Part shown: piece after piece, positions 1-6,758 of the stretch
Position numbering within the stretch: the stretch's first letter is position 1
Layout of the letters: each line of letters opens with the position of its first letter
NCBI GenBank assembly: GCA_029250345.1
Contig: JAQXFL010000159.1
Span: 1 to 14,769, forward strand
Source: Candidatus Poseidoniaceae archaeon
Lineage (GTDB): Archaea; Thermoplasmatota; Poseidoniia; Poseidoniales; Poseidoniaceae
Reading direction: 5' to 3'
DNA length: 14,769 nt
Made by a program: the position numbers and the translations under genes
Notes under the pieces: model-generated
The model's input: the letters and a program-made list of their open reading frames with translations, nothing else
The model's database searches: none
Told to the model about the DNA's origin: nothing

Positions 1-234
1 CATCCAATAGCCAATCAAAGAACCAAGTACTAGTCCTCCACCGATTAACGTCCAGTCAACAACCCCATCACCTGTGAGTTGCATTTGTGCAACTGTCGTT
101 ATAACAGCAACGAGCATACCCATGGCGCCGAGTTGATTTCCAAACGGTGCAGTCTTGGGGTGTCCAAGTTTTTTAAGTCCAAAAATGAACAGAGCTGCCG
201 AAATCAAATATCCAACAGAGACCCAATCTTCCAT
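1..234 (-). CDS. pntB: NAD(P) transhydrogenase subunit beta, N-terminal part (cut by left edge)
   Basis: This is the N-terminal 78 residues of the beta subunit of the proton-translocating NAD(P)+ transhydrogenase, which couples hydride transfer between NADH and NADP+ to proton movement across the membrane. The protein begins MEDWVSVGYLISAALFIFG and shows three likely membrane segments (about residues 5-20, 33-50 and 62-78). The stretch GLKKLGHPKTAPFGNQLGA is typical of the PntB first loop. The NADP(H)-binding domain III lies beyond the window. The ATG is one base after the pntAb stop and is preceded by a strong GGAGGTG site at 241-247, so it should be translated together with pntAb. The gene is open to base 1 with no stop, so it is cut by the window and not broken. 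Confidence 0.93.
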   Translation of the reverse strand, partial: MEDWVSVGYLISAALFIFGLKKLGHPKTAPFGNQLGAMGMLVAVITTVAQMQLTGDGVVDWTLIGGGLVLGSLIGYWM

Positions 235-235
235 T

Positions 236-547
236 TCAAGCACCTCCGCGCTTCTTTCCAGCAATCATGTTGAGCATCCTGTTGGTGACGGCAAATCCGC
301 CGACCACGTTGATCATTGCGAGAACGACTGCGACAAATGCAAGTAGCCCAGAGAGGGCAGTTGCTCCGCCATCGAATGCCACGTTGGAGCCAATCAATGC
401 ACCAATTATACTGATTCCAGAAATGGCATTTGCTCCACTCATGAGTGGCGTGTGCAAGGTTGCTGGCACCTTGGTGATCAATTCAAATCCGAGGAAAATG
501 GCGAGTATGAACAGTGTTACGTTTCCAATTAAAAATTCAGGGGTCAT
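236..547 (-). CDS. pntAb: NAD(P) transhydrogenase membrane subunit alpha-2
   Basis: This 103-residue integral membrane subunit corresponds to the C-terminal membrane part of E. coli PntA, encoded separately as in Rhodospirillum-type transhydrogenases. It has three hydrophobic helices (about residues 5-27, 42-60 and 65-92) and the family signature around LHTPLMSGANAISGI near residues 30-44, which is highly conserved in this subunit. With PntB it builds the proton channel. The ATG at 547 overlaps the pntAa TGA by one base (TGATG) and has GGAGGTG seven bases upstream. An in-frame TTG at 550 is too close to that site and is not preferred. The C-terminus reads KRGGA because those codons also form the pntB ribosome-binding site. 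Confidence 0.93.
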   Translation of the reverse strand: MTPEFLIGNVTLFILAIFLGFELITKVPATLHTPLMSGANAISGISIIGALIGSNVAFDGGATALSGLLAFVAVVLAMINVVGGFAVTNRMLNMIAGKKRGGA

Positions 548-1707
548 CAAAGAGCACCTCCAAGGCGTGTTTGTTTTGGATGCAATGCACCCTCGTGACA
601 GAGCAGAACACCGCCCATGCCGTTGACATAGAAATCGGAGCCCTCTGGTGCACCGACTAAAATATCATCCTCATCGCTGATGGTGAGTTCACCGTCTTTG
701 ACCAACGATGTGATGAATGTTGTCAAGTTGTTTGAATACAACATGCTTGCAGTTGTTGCTAAAGTCCCTGGAAGGTTCGATGTGCCGACAATGATTACTC
801 CGTTTTTAGTGGTAATAATTTCACCGGCTTTCGTGTCTTCACAGTTGCCGCCGACATCTGCATTCATATCCACGACGACTGCACCGGCTTTGAAATTCGC
901 AATTGCGCTCGAGGGAACAGTAATAGGTGCTGGGCGTCCGAAAATCCGGGCTGTTGTCACGATGATATCAGCATCCGATGCAACGCCACATACTGTGTCG
1001 TTGACTTTTTGAATAAACTCCGGAGTGAGTGGCTTGGCATATCCTGATTCGTCTTCAAAGTCATCCATTCCGTCAACTTCGATGAATCTTCCACCAACCG
1101 ATTCGATTTGCTCTGCTGCTGACTTTCGAACATCTGATGCGTATACGACTGCACCAAGTCTCTTTGCAGTTGCTATGGCTTGTAGACCTGCAACACCGCT
1201 GCCCATAATCACAACTTTTGCAGGTCGAACGGTTCCAGCTGATGTCGTCATCATTGGTATTCCCTTAGGGACCTGTGCGGCGCCGAGGAGAACGGCTTTG
1301 TAGCCTGCCAGATTGTCTTGGCTTGAGTTCACGTCCATTGACTGTGCTCGAGAAAGACGTCGTGGAATCATATCCATCGAAAGGAGTGTTACGCCAGCAT
1401 CAATGCATTCTTTGACATGTTCAGGGTTTCGGAATGGGTCTGCTACGCAGGCAATTCGCGTTCCTTTGGAGATTCCATCCAGTCCCGGATAACGGATTGA
1501 GATGACTGTGTCGCATGTGAGGGCTTCTTTTCGAGAAACGACTTTTGCCCCTGCCTCCTCATATGCTGAATCGGAATAGTTCGACGAAACGCCAGCTCCC
1601 TTTTCAACAAGTACTTCGAATCCAGATTTGAGTAACTTCTTCATGCTCATTGGAGTGATTGCAACTCTCGTTTCGCCTTCAGGTTCCATTGGTACTCCAA
1701 TTTTCAT
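547..1707 (-). CDS. pntAa: NAD(P) transhydrogenase subunit alpha-1, NAD(H)-binding
   Basis: This 386-residue soluble subunit (domain I) of proton-translocating transhydrogenase binds NAD(H) on the cytoplasmic face. It belongs to the alanine dehydrogenase/PNT family. The N-terminus MKIGVPMEPEGETRVAITP is the PNT N-terminal signature. RAQSMDVNSSQDNLAGYKAV (residues 120-139) is the conserved glutamine-loop segment, and the Rossmann glycine motif GSGVAG lies at about 169-174 with a following acidic residue in YASDVR. The length equals that of stand-alone PntAA proteins (about 380), so it is complete. It is the first gene of pntAa-pntAb-pntB. The ATG is preceded by GAGGGAG at a normal distance. 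In cells the complex typically makes NADPH from NADH using proton motive force. Confidence 0.96.
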   Translation of the reverse strand: MKIGVPMEPEGETRVAITPMSMKKLLKSGFEVLVEKGAGVSSNYSDSAYEEAGAKVVSRKEALTCDTVISIRYPGLDGISKGTRIACVADPFRNPEHVKECIDAGVTLLSMDMIPRRLSRAQSMDVNSSQDNLAGYKAVLLGAAQVPKGIPMMTTSAGTVRPAKVVIMGSGVAGLQAIATAKRLGAVVYASDVRKSAAEQIESVGGRFIEVDGMDDFEDESGYAKPLTPEFIQKVNDTVCGVASDADIIVTTARIFGRPAPITVPSSAIANFKAGAVVVDMNADVGGNCEDTKAGEIITTKNGVIIVGTSNLPGTLATTASMLYSNNLTTFITSLVKDGELTISDEDDILVGAPEGSDFYVNGMGGVLLCHEGALHPKQTRLGGAL

Positions 1708-1730
1708 AAAACTCCCTCACACCCCATTTT

Positions 1731-1746
1731 GTCGCTATCAAGCGAC
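1731..1746. promoter_or_regulatory. Perfect inverted repeat GTCGCT-ATCA-AGCGAC upstream of pntAa
   Basis: Six-base arms (1731-1736 and 1741-1746) around a four-base centre, 24 bases ahead of the pntAa ATG. Read on the minus strand, TTGATAGCG here is a possible TATA-like element about 33 bases from the start codon, so a protein bound to the repeat could block the promoter. It could equally form a hairpin in the 5' leader. Regulator unknown. Confidence 0.35.
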
Positions 1747-1773
1747 TGGGAATGTTCTTGCCACATAGAGGGG

Positions 1774-1786
1774 GTTCTTAGAGAAC
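1774..1786. promoter_or_regulatory. Perfect inverted repeat GTTCT-TAG-AGAAC between pntAa and mdh
   Basis: Five-base arms with a three-base centre in the middle of the divergent pntAa/mdh intergenic region. A short palindrome of this size and odd spacing is compatible with a dimeric winged-helix or helix-turn-helix regulator site. It is also short enough to arise by chance, so only the symmetry and position support it. Confidence 0.25.
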
Positions 1787-1851
1787 ACGCTCAAATCGGG
1801 TGATGTTGTTGTTCAGAATTAAAGAAATTGGGCCGTTCAGGATTTACCTTT

Positions 1852-1871
1852 CAACATGATGAACCATGTTG
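1852..1871. promoter_or_regulatory. Perfect inverted repeat CAACATG-N6-CATGTTG upstream of mdh
   Basis: Seven-base perfect arms at 1852-1858 and 1865-1871 with a six-base spacer, 44 bases ahead of the mdh ATG. The size (20 bases) and spacing fit an operator for a dimeric transcription factor that would cover or adjoin the mdh promoter. It is the strongest of three inverted repeats in this intergenic region. The bound factor cannot be named from the sequence. Confidence 0.4.
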
Positions 1872-1915
1872 CTTATTGATGGTCGAGTGTTGGACAGAAC
1901 ATAGTGGGATACATT

Positions 1916-2854
1916 ATGTCAAATCACCGAAGAAAAATAGCAGTTATAGGAGCAGGAAACGTTGGAGCAACATGTGCTTTTGTACTCGCACAAATGAAAA
2001 TTGCGGATATTGTTTTACTCGACATATACGAAGGATTCGCAAAGGGCAAGGCCCTTGACATGTCACAAAACGGCCAAGTGTTGAACTATGACGGTTCGAT
2101 AACCGGGACTTCTGACTACAATGACATCGCAGGCGCAAGTGTCGTTGTCGTTACATCTGGTTTCCCGAGACAACCTGGAATGACACGTGAAGATTTGATC
2201 GCTAAGAACGCTGGCATTGTCAAGCAAGTGGGTGAAGGAATTCGCGACCATGCGCCAGATTCAACCATTGTCATGGTTACCAACCCACTTGATTTGATGA
2301 CCTACCATATGCAAAAGGTGACTGGATTCCCTGCGAACCGCGTGTGCGGCCAAGCAGGAGTCCTTGACAGTGCACGCATGACTCACTTTGTAGCTCAAGC
2401 AGTCGGATGTTCCGAAGAGGATGTACAAGCAATGGTACTCGGAGGCCACGGCGACACAATGGTTCCACTTCCACGGTTTACCACCGTTGGCGGCATTGCA
2501 ATCACTCACCTTCTCGATGAAGAAACAATTGATGCTATCTGCAAGAGAACCGCTTCTGGTGGTGGAGAAATTGTCAAGTTGCTTGAACGTGGTTCAGCCT
2601 TCTATGCACCGGGTTCGGCAGCAGCAGTAATGGCAGAAGCAGTTCTCAACGACCGAAAGCGACTCATTCCTGCTTCGGCACATCTCACTGGTCAGTACGG
2701 ACTCGATGACGTCTACATCGGTGTACCTGTTATTCTTGGTGCAGGCGGTATTGAGCGCATCCTTGAACTTGAACTGTCCGACAGTGAGTTGGAATCCCTT
2801 CAGGGCTCCGGAAATTTCTACAAATCCCAGTTGAAGGAACTTCTAGGCTACTGA
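1916..2854 (+). CDS. mdh: Malate dehydrogenase (LDH-like type)
   Basis: A 312-residue NAD-dependent malate dehydrogenase that interconverts malate and oxaloacetate in the TCA cycle. The Rossmann motif GAGNVG is at residues 12-17 and Asp36 ends the second strand, which favours NAD over NADP. Substrate-binding arginines are seen at 85 (GFPRQPGMTR, the arginine that marks malate rather than lactate specificity), 91 and 154. The catalytic pair is Asp151 (GVLDSARM) and His178 (GGHGDTMVPL). Length is normal and the gene is complete. I prefer the ATG at 1916 (MSNHRRKIAVIGAG) over an in-frame GTG at 1904 because the glycine motif then sits at the usual distance from the N-terminus. No Shine-Dalgarno site is visible. 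It is divergent from the transhydrogenase operon. Confidence 0.96.
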   Translation: MSNHRRKIAVIGAGNVGATCAFVLAQMKIADIVLLDIYEGFAKGKALDMSQNGQVLNYDGSITGTSDYNDIAGASVVVVTSGFPRQPGMTREDLIAKNAGIVKQVGEGIRDHAPDSTIVMVTNPLDLMTYHMQKVTGFPANRVCGQAGVLDSARMTHFVAQAVGCSEEDVQAMVLGGHGDTMVPLPRFTTVGGIAITHLLDEETIDAICKRTASGGGEIVKLLERGSAFYAPGSAAAVMAEAVLNDRKRLIPASAHLTGQYGLDDVYIGVPVILGAGGIERILELELSDSELESLQGSGNFYKSQLKELLGY

Positions 2855-2862
2855 GGAAATCT

Positions 2863-2882
2863 GCTTTATCCGAGGATAAGGC
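2863..2882. terminator. Inverted repeat between convergent mdh and ygfZ region
   Basis: GCTTTATCC and GGATAAGGC form a nine-base stem with one T-G wobble around a GA centre, beginning nine bases after the mdh stop codon. A hairpin here could end or protect transcripts from either side. No T-run follows, and archaeal termination depends mainly on T-tracts, so the terminator role is uncertain. The stem also contains the stop codon of the 37-residue minus-strand frame. Confidence 0.3.
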
Positions 2883-2979
2883 GTTTGCTCACTGCATCCA
2901 TATGTGCGGTTGCTTTGGTGTGCTCACAATCAAGTCCTGCGTATGGCGAGAGAATGAGTTTTTCCACTCGTTGTTGCAT
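2866..2979 (-). CDS. 37-residue frame overlapping the ygfZ end; small gene or frameshifted ygfZ tail
   Basis: This open frame starts with an ATG at 2977-2979 inside the ygfZ-like gene, in a different frame, and runs past the ygfZ stop to a TAA at 2866-2868. It encodes MQQRVEKLILSPYAGLDC followed by EHTKATAHMDAVSKRLILG. Its codons (CTC, CGA, GCA, GGA, ACC) look like those of the neighbouring genes. The competing ygfZ tail uses ATA and AGG, which are uncommon in nearby genes. Removing one base near the A-run at about 2959-2963 would join the ygfZ frame to this one. It may therefore be the true end of ygfZ (sequencing error, mutation or programmed shift) or a separate small protein with a Cys/His pair (DCEH). 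No good ribosome-binding site is seen. Function unknown. Confidence 0.4.
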   Translation of the reverse strand: MQQRVEKLILSPYAGLDCEHTKATAHMDAVSKRLILG

Positions 2980-3580
2980 CAGCCGGATTCCCTTTCACCC
3001 GAATGAGCGATTTTCCCGTGTTGCCTCGACTACGCATCCGTGTAAGTATTTCTTGACCGACGTAACACCCTTTCGATTCGTGGACTAAATGATGCAATCC
3101 ACAGTTAAATGGATGTGTGGATGATGTTATTTCACGACCAGGATGCGGAATGACATTCTCAATGCGGTATTCTTGGAACTCATCCTCTCCCATCGTGGCA
3201 TCTATCGATACTGATGTTGGGGCGACTAGAATCCAACCACGAAACGTTTCTACCATCGTGACCTTTTCGGTTTTAGGGTACTCCTCTACTGAGATGAATA
3301 CATTGTTGAATTCAGTAATGTCTCGAATTTGAACGTCCTGTTGTAGAATACGTGGGTTGAGATGGTTGATAAGATCGAGTTTGAATTCATTGTGGCCTAC
3401 AAGAGCCACGTTTTCACCTACGCAAATCACGTCGACCATGTCGATAATCTTTGCATTTGGCTTCGTGAATACAGTTGTACAATTTCCTTCGACTTTATTT
3501 GTTGATAATCCGTCGATAAACTGCAAACTGTCCTTCCCTGAAAGAAGCAAAACATAGGAGTTGAGTTGAAACACTCTCAT
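2930..3580 (-). CDS. ygfZ: GcvT/YgfZ-family folate-binding protein, probably for Fe-S cluster maintenance
   Basis: A 216-residue protein of the aminomethyltransferase-like YgfZ (IBA57) family, whose members bind tetrahydrofolate and help assembly or repair of Fe-S clusters. The family signature KGCYVGQE is at about 170-177, followed by ILTRMRSRGNTGKSLIRV. The N-terminal part (LLLSGKDSLQFIDGLSTN) is the typical GcvT/YgfZ start. I choose the ATG at 3580. An upstream GTG at 3655 would overlap iscA by 65 bases and add residues without family features. The protein is shorter than E. coli YgfZ (about 326) because the C-terminal barrel domain is nearly absent, and the last ~15 residues look non-coding in character (see the overlapping 37-residue frame). 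It follows iscA by 10 bases, which supports the Fe-S role over glycine cleavage. Confidence 0.82.
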   Translation of the reverse strand: MRVFQLNSYVLLLSGKDSLQFIDGLSTNKVEGNCTTVFTKPNAKIIDMVDVICVGENVALVGHNEFKLDLINHLNPRILQQDVQIRDITEFNNVFISVEEYPKTEKVTMVETFRGWILVAPTSVSIDATMGEDEFQEYRIENVIPHPGREITSSTHPFNCGLHHLVHESKGCYVGQEILTRMRSRGNTGKSLIRVKGNPADATTSGKTHSLAIRRT

Positions 3581-3595
3581 GAGGTGAACCTCATG
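3578..3595 (-). promoter_or_regulatory. Perfect inverted repeat covering iscA stop, ygfZ ribosome-binding site and start codon
   Basis: On the minus strand the sequence CATGAGGTTCACCTCATG has perfect eight-base arms. It contains the iscA stop TGA, the GAGGT Shine-Dalgarno site and the ygfZ ATG. In mRNA it could fold as a seven-base-pair stem with a UUCA loop, hiding both the ribosome-binding site and the start codon until a ribosome finishing iscA opens it. That would couple ygfZ translation to iscA. The symmetry is seen directly; the folding and coupling are inferred. Confidence 0.45.
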
Positions 3596-3971
3596 CAAAG
3601 GATTCGCCGCATCCGCATGAGGATTCAGCGTTTGGATTGTTAATTTTGAATCCACCGCCCATGAGCCGGTCTACATAGTCGATTTCAATGCCGTCGAGTA
3701 GGTGACTGGATGCGTTTGGGACGAGTACTCTAAATCCATCAATGTTGATTTCTTGGCAACTCTGATCGGTATCTTCGACAATTTGTAAGTCGTACATATA
3801 ACCAGAGCAACCACCGGACAAAACTCCGACGAGCAGTGCCATGGAGCGGTCATCTCCAAAGGCATCGGAAAGCATTTCTTGTGCCTTGTTTGAGATGCTC
3901 AAGTTGACATCGACGACTTCAGGAGTCATCACTTGTACGGGGCTAGAGGATTCGCATGTACCGCAGTCCAT
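3591..3971 (-). CDS. A-type iron-sulfur cluster carrier (IscA/HesB/ErpA family)
   Basis: A 126-residue Fe-S cluster assembly scaffold/carrier that receives and delivers Fe-S clusters to target proteins in the cytoplasm. The three conserved cysteines are Cys55 (GGCSGYMY) and Cys119/Cys121 (SSCGCGESF), with 63 residues between the first two, exactly the A-type spacing. The N-terminus MDCGTCESSSPVQV adds about 20 residues and a CxxC pair (Cys3, Cys6) that ordinary IscA proteins lack. I chose the ATG at 3971. A GTG at 3989 would extend it by six residues with another Cys. There is no ribosome-binding site, but a TATA-like box sits about 25 bases upstream, suggesting a leaderless transcript. It is followed by ygfZ, a functionally fitting neighbour. 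Confidence 0.93.
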   Translation of the reverse strand: MDCGTCESSSPVQVMTPEVVDVNLSISNKAQEMLSDAFGDDRSMALLVGVLSGGCSGYMYDLQIVEDTDQSCQEINIDGFRVLVPNASSHLLDGIEIDYVDRLMGGGFKINNPNAESSCGCGESFA

Positions 3972-3991
3972 GATACACCCAAGCAACACTT

Positions 3992-4000
3992 CTCTATGAA
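3992..4000 (-). promoter_or_regulatory. TATA-like box for the iscA-ygfZ operon
   Basis: On the minus strand TTCATAGAG lies with its centre about 25 bases upstream of the iscA ATG, the distance expected between an archaeal TATA box and the transcription start. It resembles the box ahead of rps19e (TTCATATAG). This predicts a leaderless or nearly leaderless iscA mRNA, which fits the missing Shine-Dalgarno site. Confidence 0.45.
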
Positions 4001-4031
4001 CCTGTTTCTTTTTTCAGCCCAACGAGGTAAA

Positions 4032-6725
4032 TTAACGGCGCTTGTTTTTGCGGACCGTTTCCTTTTGTAATATTCCACAGCGTCGTATTTGTTCCTTAGC
4101 TCGCTTTACTTCTTCTAGGCTGAGGCCACGAGGAATTGACTGTTCGAAGCATTTGATTGCATCCGGGTAACGCTCCATTTCGGCATATGCACTGCCCATA
4201 TTGTACAGGGTTTTACCTTGAACTTCTGCTGGTCGAATCAACATTGCTTGGTGATAGGATTCTACGCATTTAGGATAGTCTTCCATGAAGTAAAATGCAT
4301 TTCCTCTACCGTTAAGGATTCGGATGAGCATTTCTTCGTTACCAGTGAACGAAGGCAAGGCTCTGTCAAAGCAGGAAAGGGCTTCTCTGAACTTTCCGTC
4401 GGAAATGAGACCCACGCCCTGATTGTACCAGGCGATGTCTTGGTTTGCTACCGAACTCGAATCGACTTCTGCGTTGGCAGAGTTCGATACCAATCGTTGA
4501 GCATCTGCAGCAGCTTTGGTAAGGTCAAAAGTTGGCTGTTGGTCCTGTACAACTGCGCTCGGTACTGGTTCTCTTTGTTCGAGTAGAATCGCTGAGTCTG
4601 TGAGCAATGAAGAAGAATCAGTTGGTGCTTTTTGTGAGAATCCTGATGCAGGTGTCTGCAAACCAAGTGCGTTCATGTAGTAGTCTGCCTCCTGTTCATT
4701 CGGGTCTTGCATTGATTGGGGTTGTGCTGTTTCGAGCACAGGTGTCGGTTCAAATGAAGGCGCTGGACTCAGAGTCTGCTCAAACGCAGGAGCTGGGGCG
4801 GGCTCGGGAACAAATTCTGGAGCTGGTGCTTGAGTTGGCGCTGTCTCAAGGGCGATTGCTGGACTTGGCGAACTGAGAGCCGCAGGCGCAGTTTCCAACA
4901 CTTGTGACGAGACTTGTTCCTGTCCAGCCACGATTCCACCGAGAGAATCTGCTTTTCGATGGCACTTTTCGGCTGTTGCCAAGTCGCCAGCTGATTCAAG
5001 CGAACGGGCTAAGCCACGCCAAATGTCAGGGTTTTCACCGTCTTGTTTAATCATTGATTTCCATATTGTAACTGCCTGGACATCCTTCTTCGCCGCGGTA
5101 TACGCCCTTGCGTGCATGGCAGTTTGTCCCGGGCCTAAGTATTCAATCGCCTCAGATGCCAAGTGCGGGCCTTCCGGTAGTGTCGGCGGGATACCGTGTA
5201 CACTATCCAAAACGTTCGCTTCACCTTCGGCAAGTTCGACGAGGATTCGGATAAATTCTTCGCGAATAGGGTTCTTCGGTTCAATACGTAGAACCGTACG
5301 TGTCGCTTTCAAGAAATTTTCAACATCCCCAATCTCATGGCATAACTGGCTGCACTTCATTGCGGCCTTGAGGTAATCCGATTGTGCATTCATTGCCTTC
5401 ATGTAGCAATCAACAGCTTCGTTCGTCTCACCACGGCGTTGATGTATGGATCCAAGATTGAACCAACCGGTTCCTTGGTTAGGATCGAGAGTTTGTGCGT
5501 GCTGTAGAGCCGAAATTGCATGGTCATCGAGATCTAACCGAGCCATTGCCCCACCTGCAATACGCCAAGCGCCAGCATGTTCCGCACCTATCGTTTTGAG
5601 GTGAGGACTGAGCATTTCAAGCGCACCCTTCGCATCGCCCGAACGAATCAAACCTGTTGCTTGCTCGACAAGAGAATCGAGGTCGAATGGTTCTTCCTCA
5701 ACCACTTCAGTAATCGGCTCTGGAGCAACCGGTGCATGAACTTCCGCTTGTTCAATGACTTGCTGAATTTCTTGTGTGGCCGCAACAACAGTGGCCGCAG
5801 ATTTGAGTTCTTGATACTCGAGGTGTTGGTTTGAATCATCATCATGATGGAGCGCTTCTGCCAGTACAGCTTCTTTGTCAGTAACACCGGTTTCCTTCAT
5901 CACCTTCTCAACTTCGACTTCGTTGAACGTTTGTGTAGGTTCTTGAATCGGCATCTCCTCAATAGGCATTTTGATACCGCTTTCAGCACAACGAGTTTTC
6001 ACATCGAGGAGCATGGGGTGGCCGGGGAAGAATTTGAGCGCCTTCACGGCCATTTCATATGCAGCAGCATCATCTCCAATTCGTTCGAGTAACGTGGCTA
6101 TGTTCGCAGTTGCTGGAGCATTGTCCGGGTTGATGTCCAGGCATATTTGGAAGGCCTGACGCGCACCACGCGCATCTTGCTCAGCTTCGAGGAGTACGCC
6201 CCGGTTGAACCAAGCCATGTCGCATGAGGGATCAAGTGCAATGGCCTTATTGAATGCGGCCAAGGCCCCTTTAGAATCGTGTTTCCGAGAACATTCTTCA
6301 CCGAGTTGTAGCAGGAAATCAACCGTGTTTTCTTCATCAACTTCAGGTTCTTCAGCCACTTGTGCTTTCTGCTCGAACCACTTCAAAGCAGCATTTTGGA
6401 GTTCATTTTCGCTGAGGTAATTATTGTCGTTTTCGTCCATGGTATGTGCGAAAGCCAAGAACCCATCTCTGTCCTGTATATCGTGTTGATTGATGACCCG
6501 TTCAAGTACATTTTCGGAATATCCCATTTGCTTTACATCAACATGTTCGATCATGTCACCAAGACCTGCAGAACGCAGTGCTGCGGCCATGGAATCAGCA
6601 ACGGCATCTGATACGGCATTCGAATCGCTGGGAGAATTGCCTAACTCATCCATGGTGTCACCATACCAAAGCGGATAACCGACCGGCATAAGCATTGCTT
6701 CTTGTTGTCCTACATATTTTGACAC
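4032..6725 (-). CDS. Large cytoplasmic TPR protein with two EF-hand-like loops
   Basis: A protein of about 897 residues without signal peptide or membrane helix, so probably a cytoplasmic scaffold. Order of parts: a short N-terminal region; an EF-hand-like loop at about 97-108 (DENDNNYLSENE); TPR repeats at about 135-240 (e.g. GALAAFNKAIALDPSCDMAW); a second EF-hand-like loop at about 295-306 (DDDSNQHLEYQE); TPR-like helices at about 350-595; a Pro/Ala/Glu-rich linker at about 610-670; three more TPRs at about 760-880; and a basic end RKNKRR. TPRs bind partner proteins, and the loops may bind calcium. The start is uncertain: GTG at 6725 lies 11 bases from GGAGGT (6737-6742), a TTG at 6734 is only two bases from it, and ATG codons at 6695 and 6689 lack sites. 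No specific family name could be given. Confidence 0.85.
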   Translation of the reverse strand: MSKYVGQQEAMLMPVGYPLWYGDTMDELGNSPSDSNAVSDAVADSMAAALRSAGLGDMIEHVDVKQMGYSENVLERVINQHDIQDRDGFLAFAHTMDENDNNYLSENELQNAALKWFEQKAQVAEEPEVDEENTVDFLLQLGEECSRKHDSKGALAAFNKAIALDPSCDMAWFNRGVLLEAEQDARGARQAFQICLDINPDNAPATANIATLLERIGDDAAAYEMAVKALKFFPGHPMLLDVKTRCAESGIKMPIEEMPIQEPTQTFNEVEVEKVMKETGVTDKEAVLAEALHHDDDSNQHLEYQELKSAATVVAATQEIQQVIEQAEVHAPVAPEPITEVVEEEPFDLDSLVEQATGLIRSGDAKGALEMLSPHLKTIGAEHAGAWRIAGGAMARLDLDDHAISALQHAQTLDPNQGTGWFNLGSIHQRRGETNEAVDCYMKAMNAQSDYLKAAMKCSQLCHEIGDVENFLKATRTVLRIEPKNPIREEFIRILVELAEGEANVLDSVHGIPPTLPEGPHLASEAIEYLGPGQTAMHARAYTAAKKDVQAVTIWKSMIKQDGENPDIWRGLARSLESAGDLATAEKCHRKADSLGGIVAGQEQVSSQVLETAPAALSSPSPAIALETAPTQAPAPEFVPEPAPAPAFEQTLSPAPSFEPTPVLETAQPQSMQDPNEQEADYYMNALGLQTPASGFSQKAPTDSSSLLTDSAILLEQREPVPSAVVQDQQPTFDLTKAAADAQRLVSNSANAEVDSSSVANQDIAWYNQGVGLISDGKFREALSCFDRALPSFTGNEEMLIRILNGRGNAFYFMEDYPKCVESYHQAMLIRPAEVQGKTLYNMGSAYAEMERYPDAIKCFEQSIPRGLSLEEVKRAKEQIRRCGILQKETVRKNKRR

Positions 6726-6731
6726 TATATT
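6726..6731 (+). promoter_or_regulatory. TATA-like box for the FMN reductase operon
   Basis: TATATT centred about 30 bases upstream of the ATG at 6759. The gene has no Shine-Dalgarno site, consistent with a leaderless or very short-leader transcript. The box directly adjoins the start codon chosen for the divergent TPR gene, so the two genes' control elements overlap. Confidence 0.45.
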
Positions 6732-6758
6732 CAAAAACCTCCTTCATGAGTCATTGGC

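Noticed and set aside
957..1157. Several open frames on both strands inside pntAa, the TPR gene and the surface protein gene
   Set aside because: They lie wholly inside strongly supported genes, have no family features and are expected shadows of the real frames.
4740..4920. Repetitive sequence in the TPR gene that might be a tandem repeat or CRISPR-like element
   Set aside because: It encodes a low-complexity Pro/Ala/Glu linker in frame. The units are irregular and there is no repeat-spacer structure.
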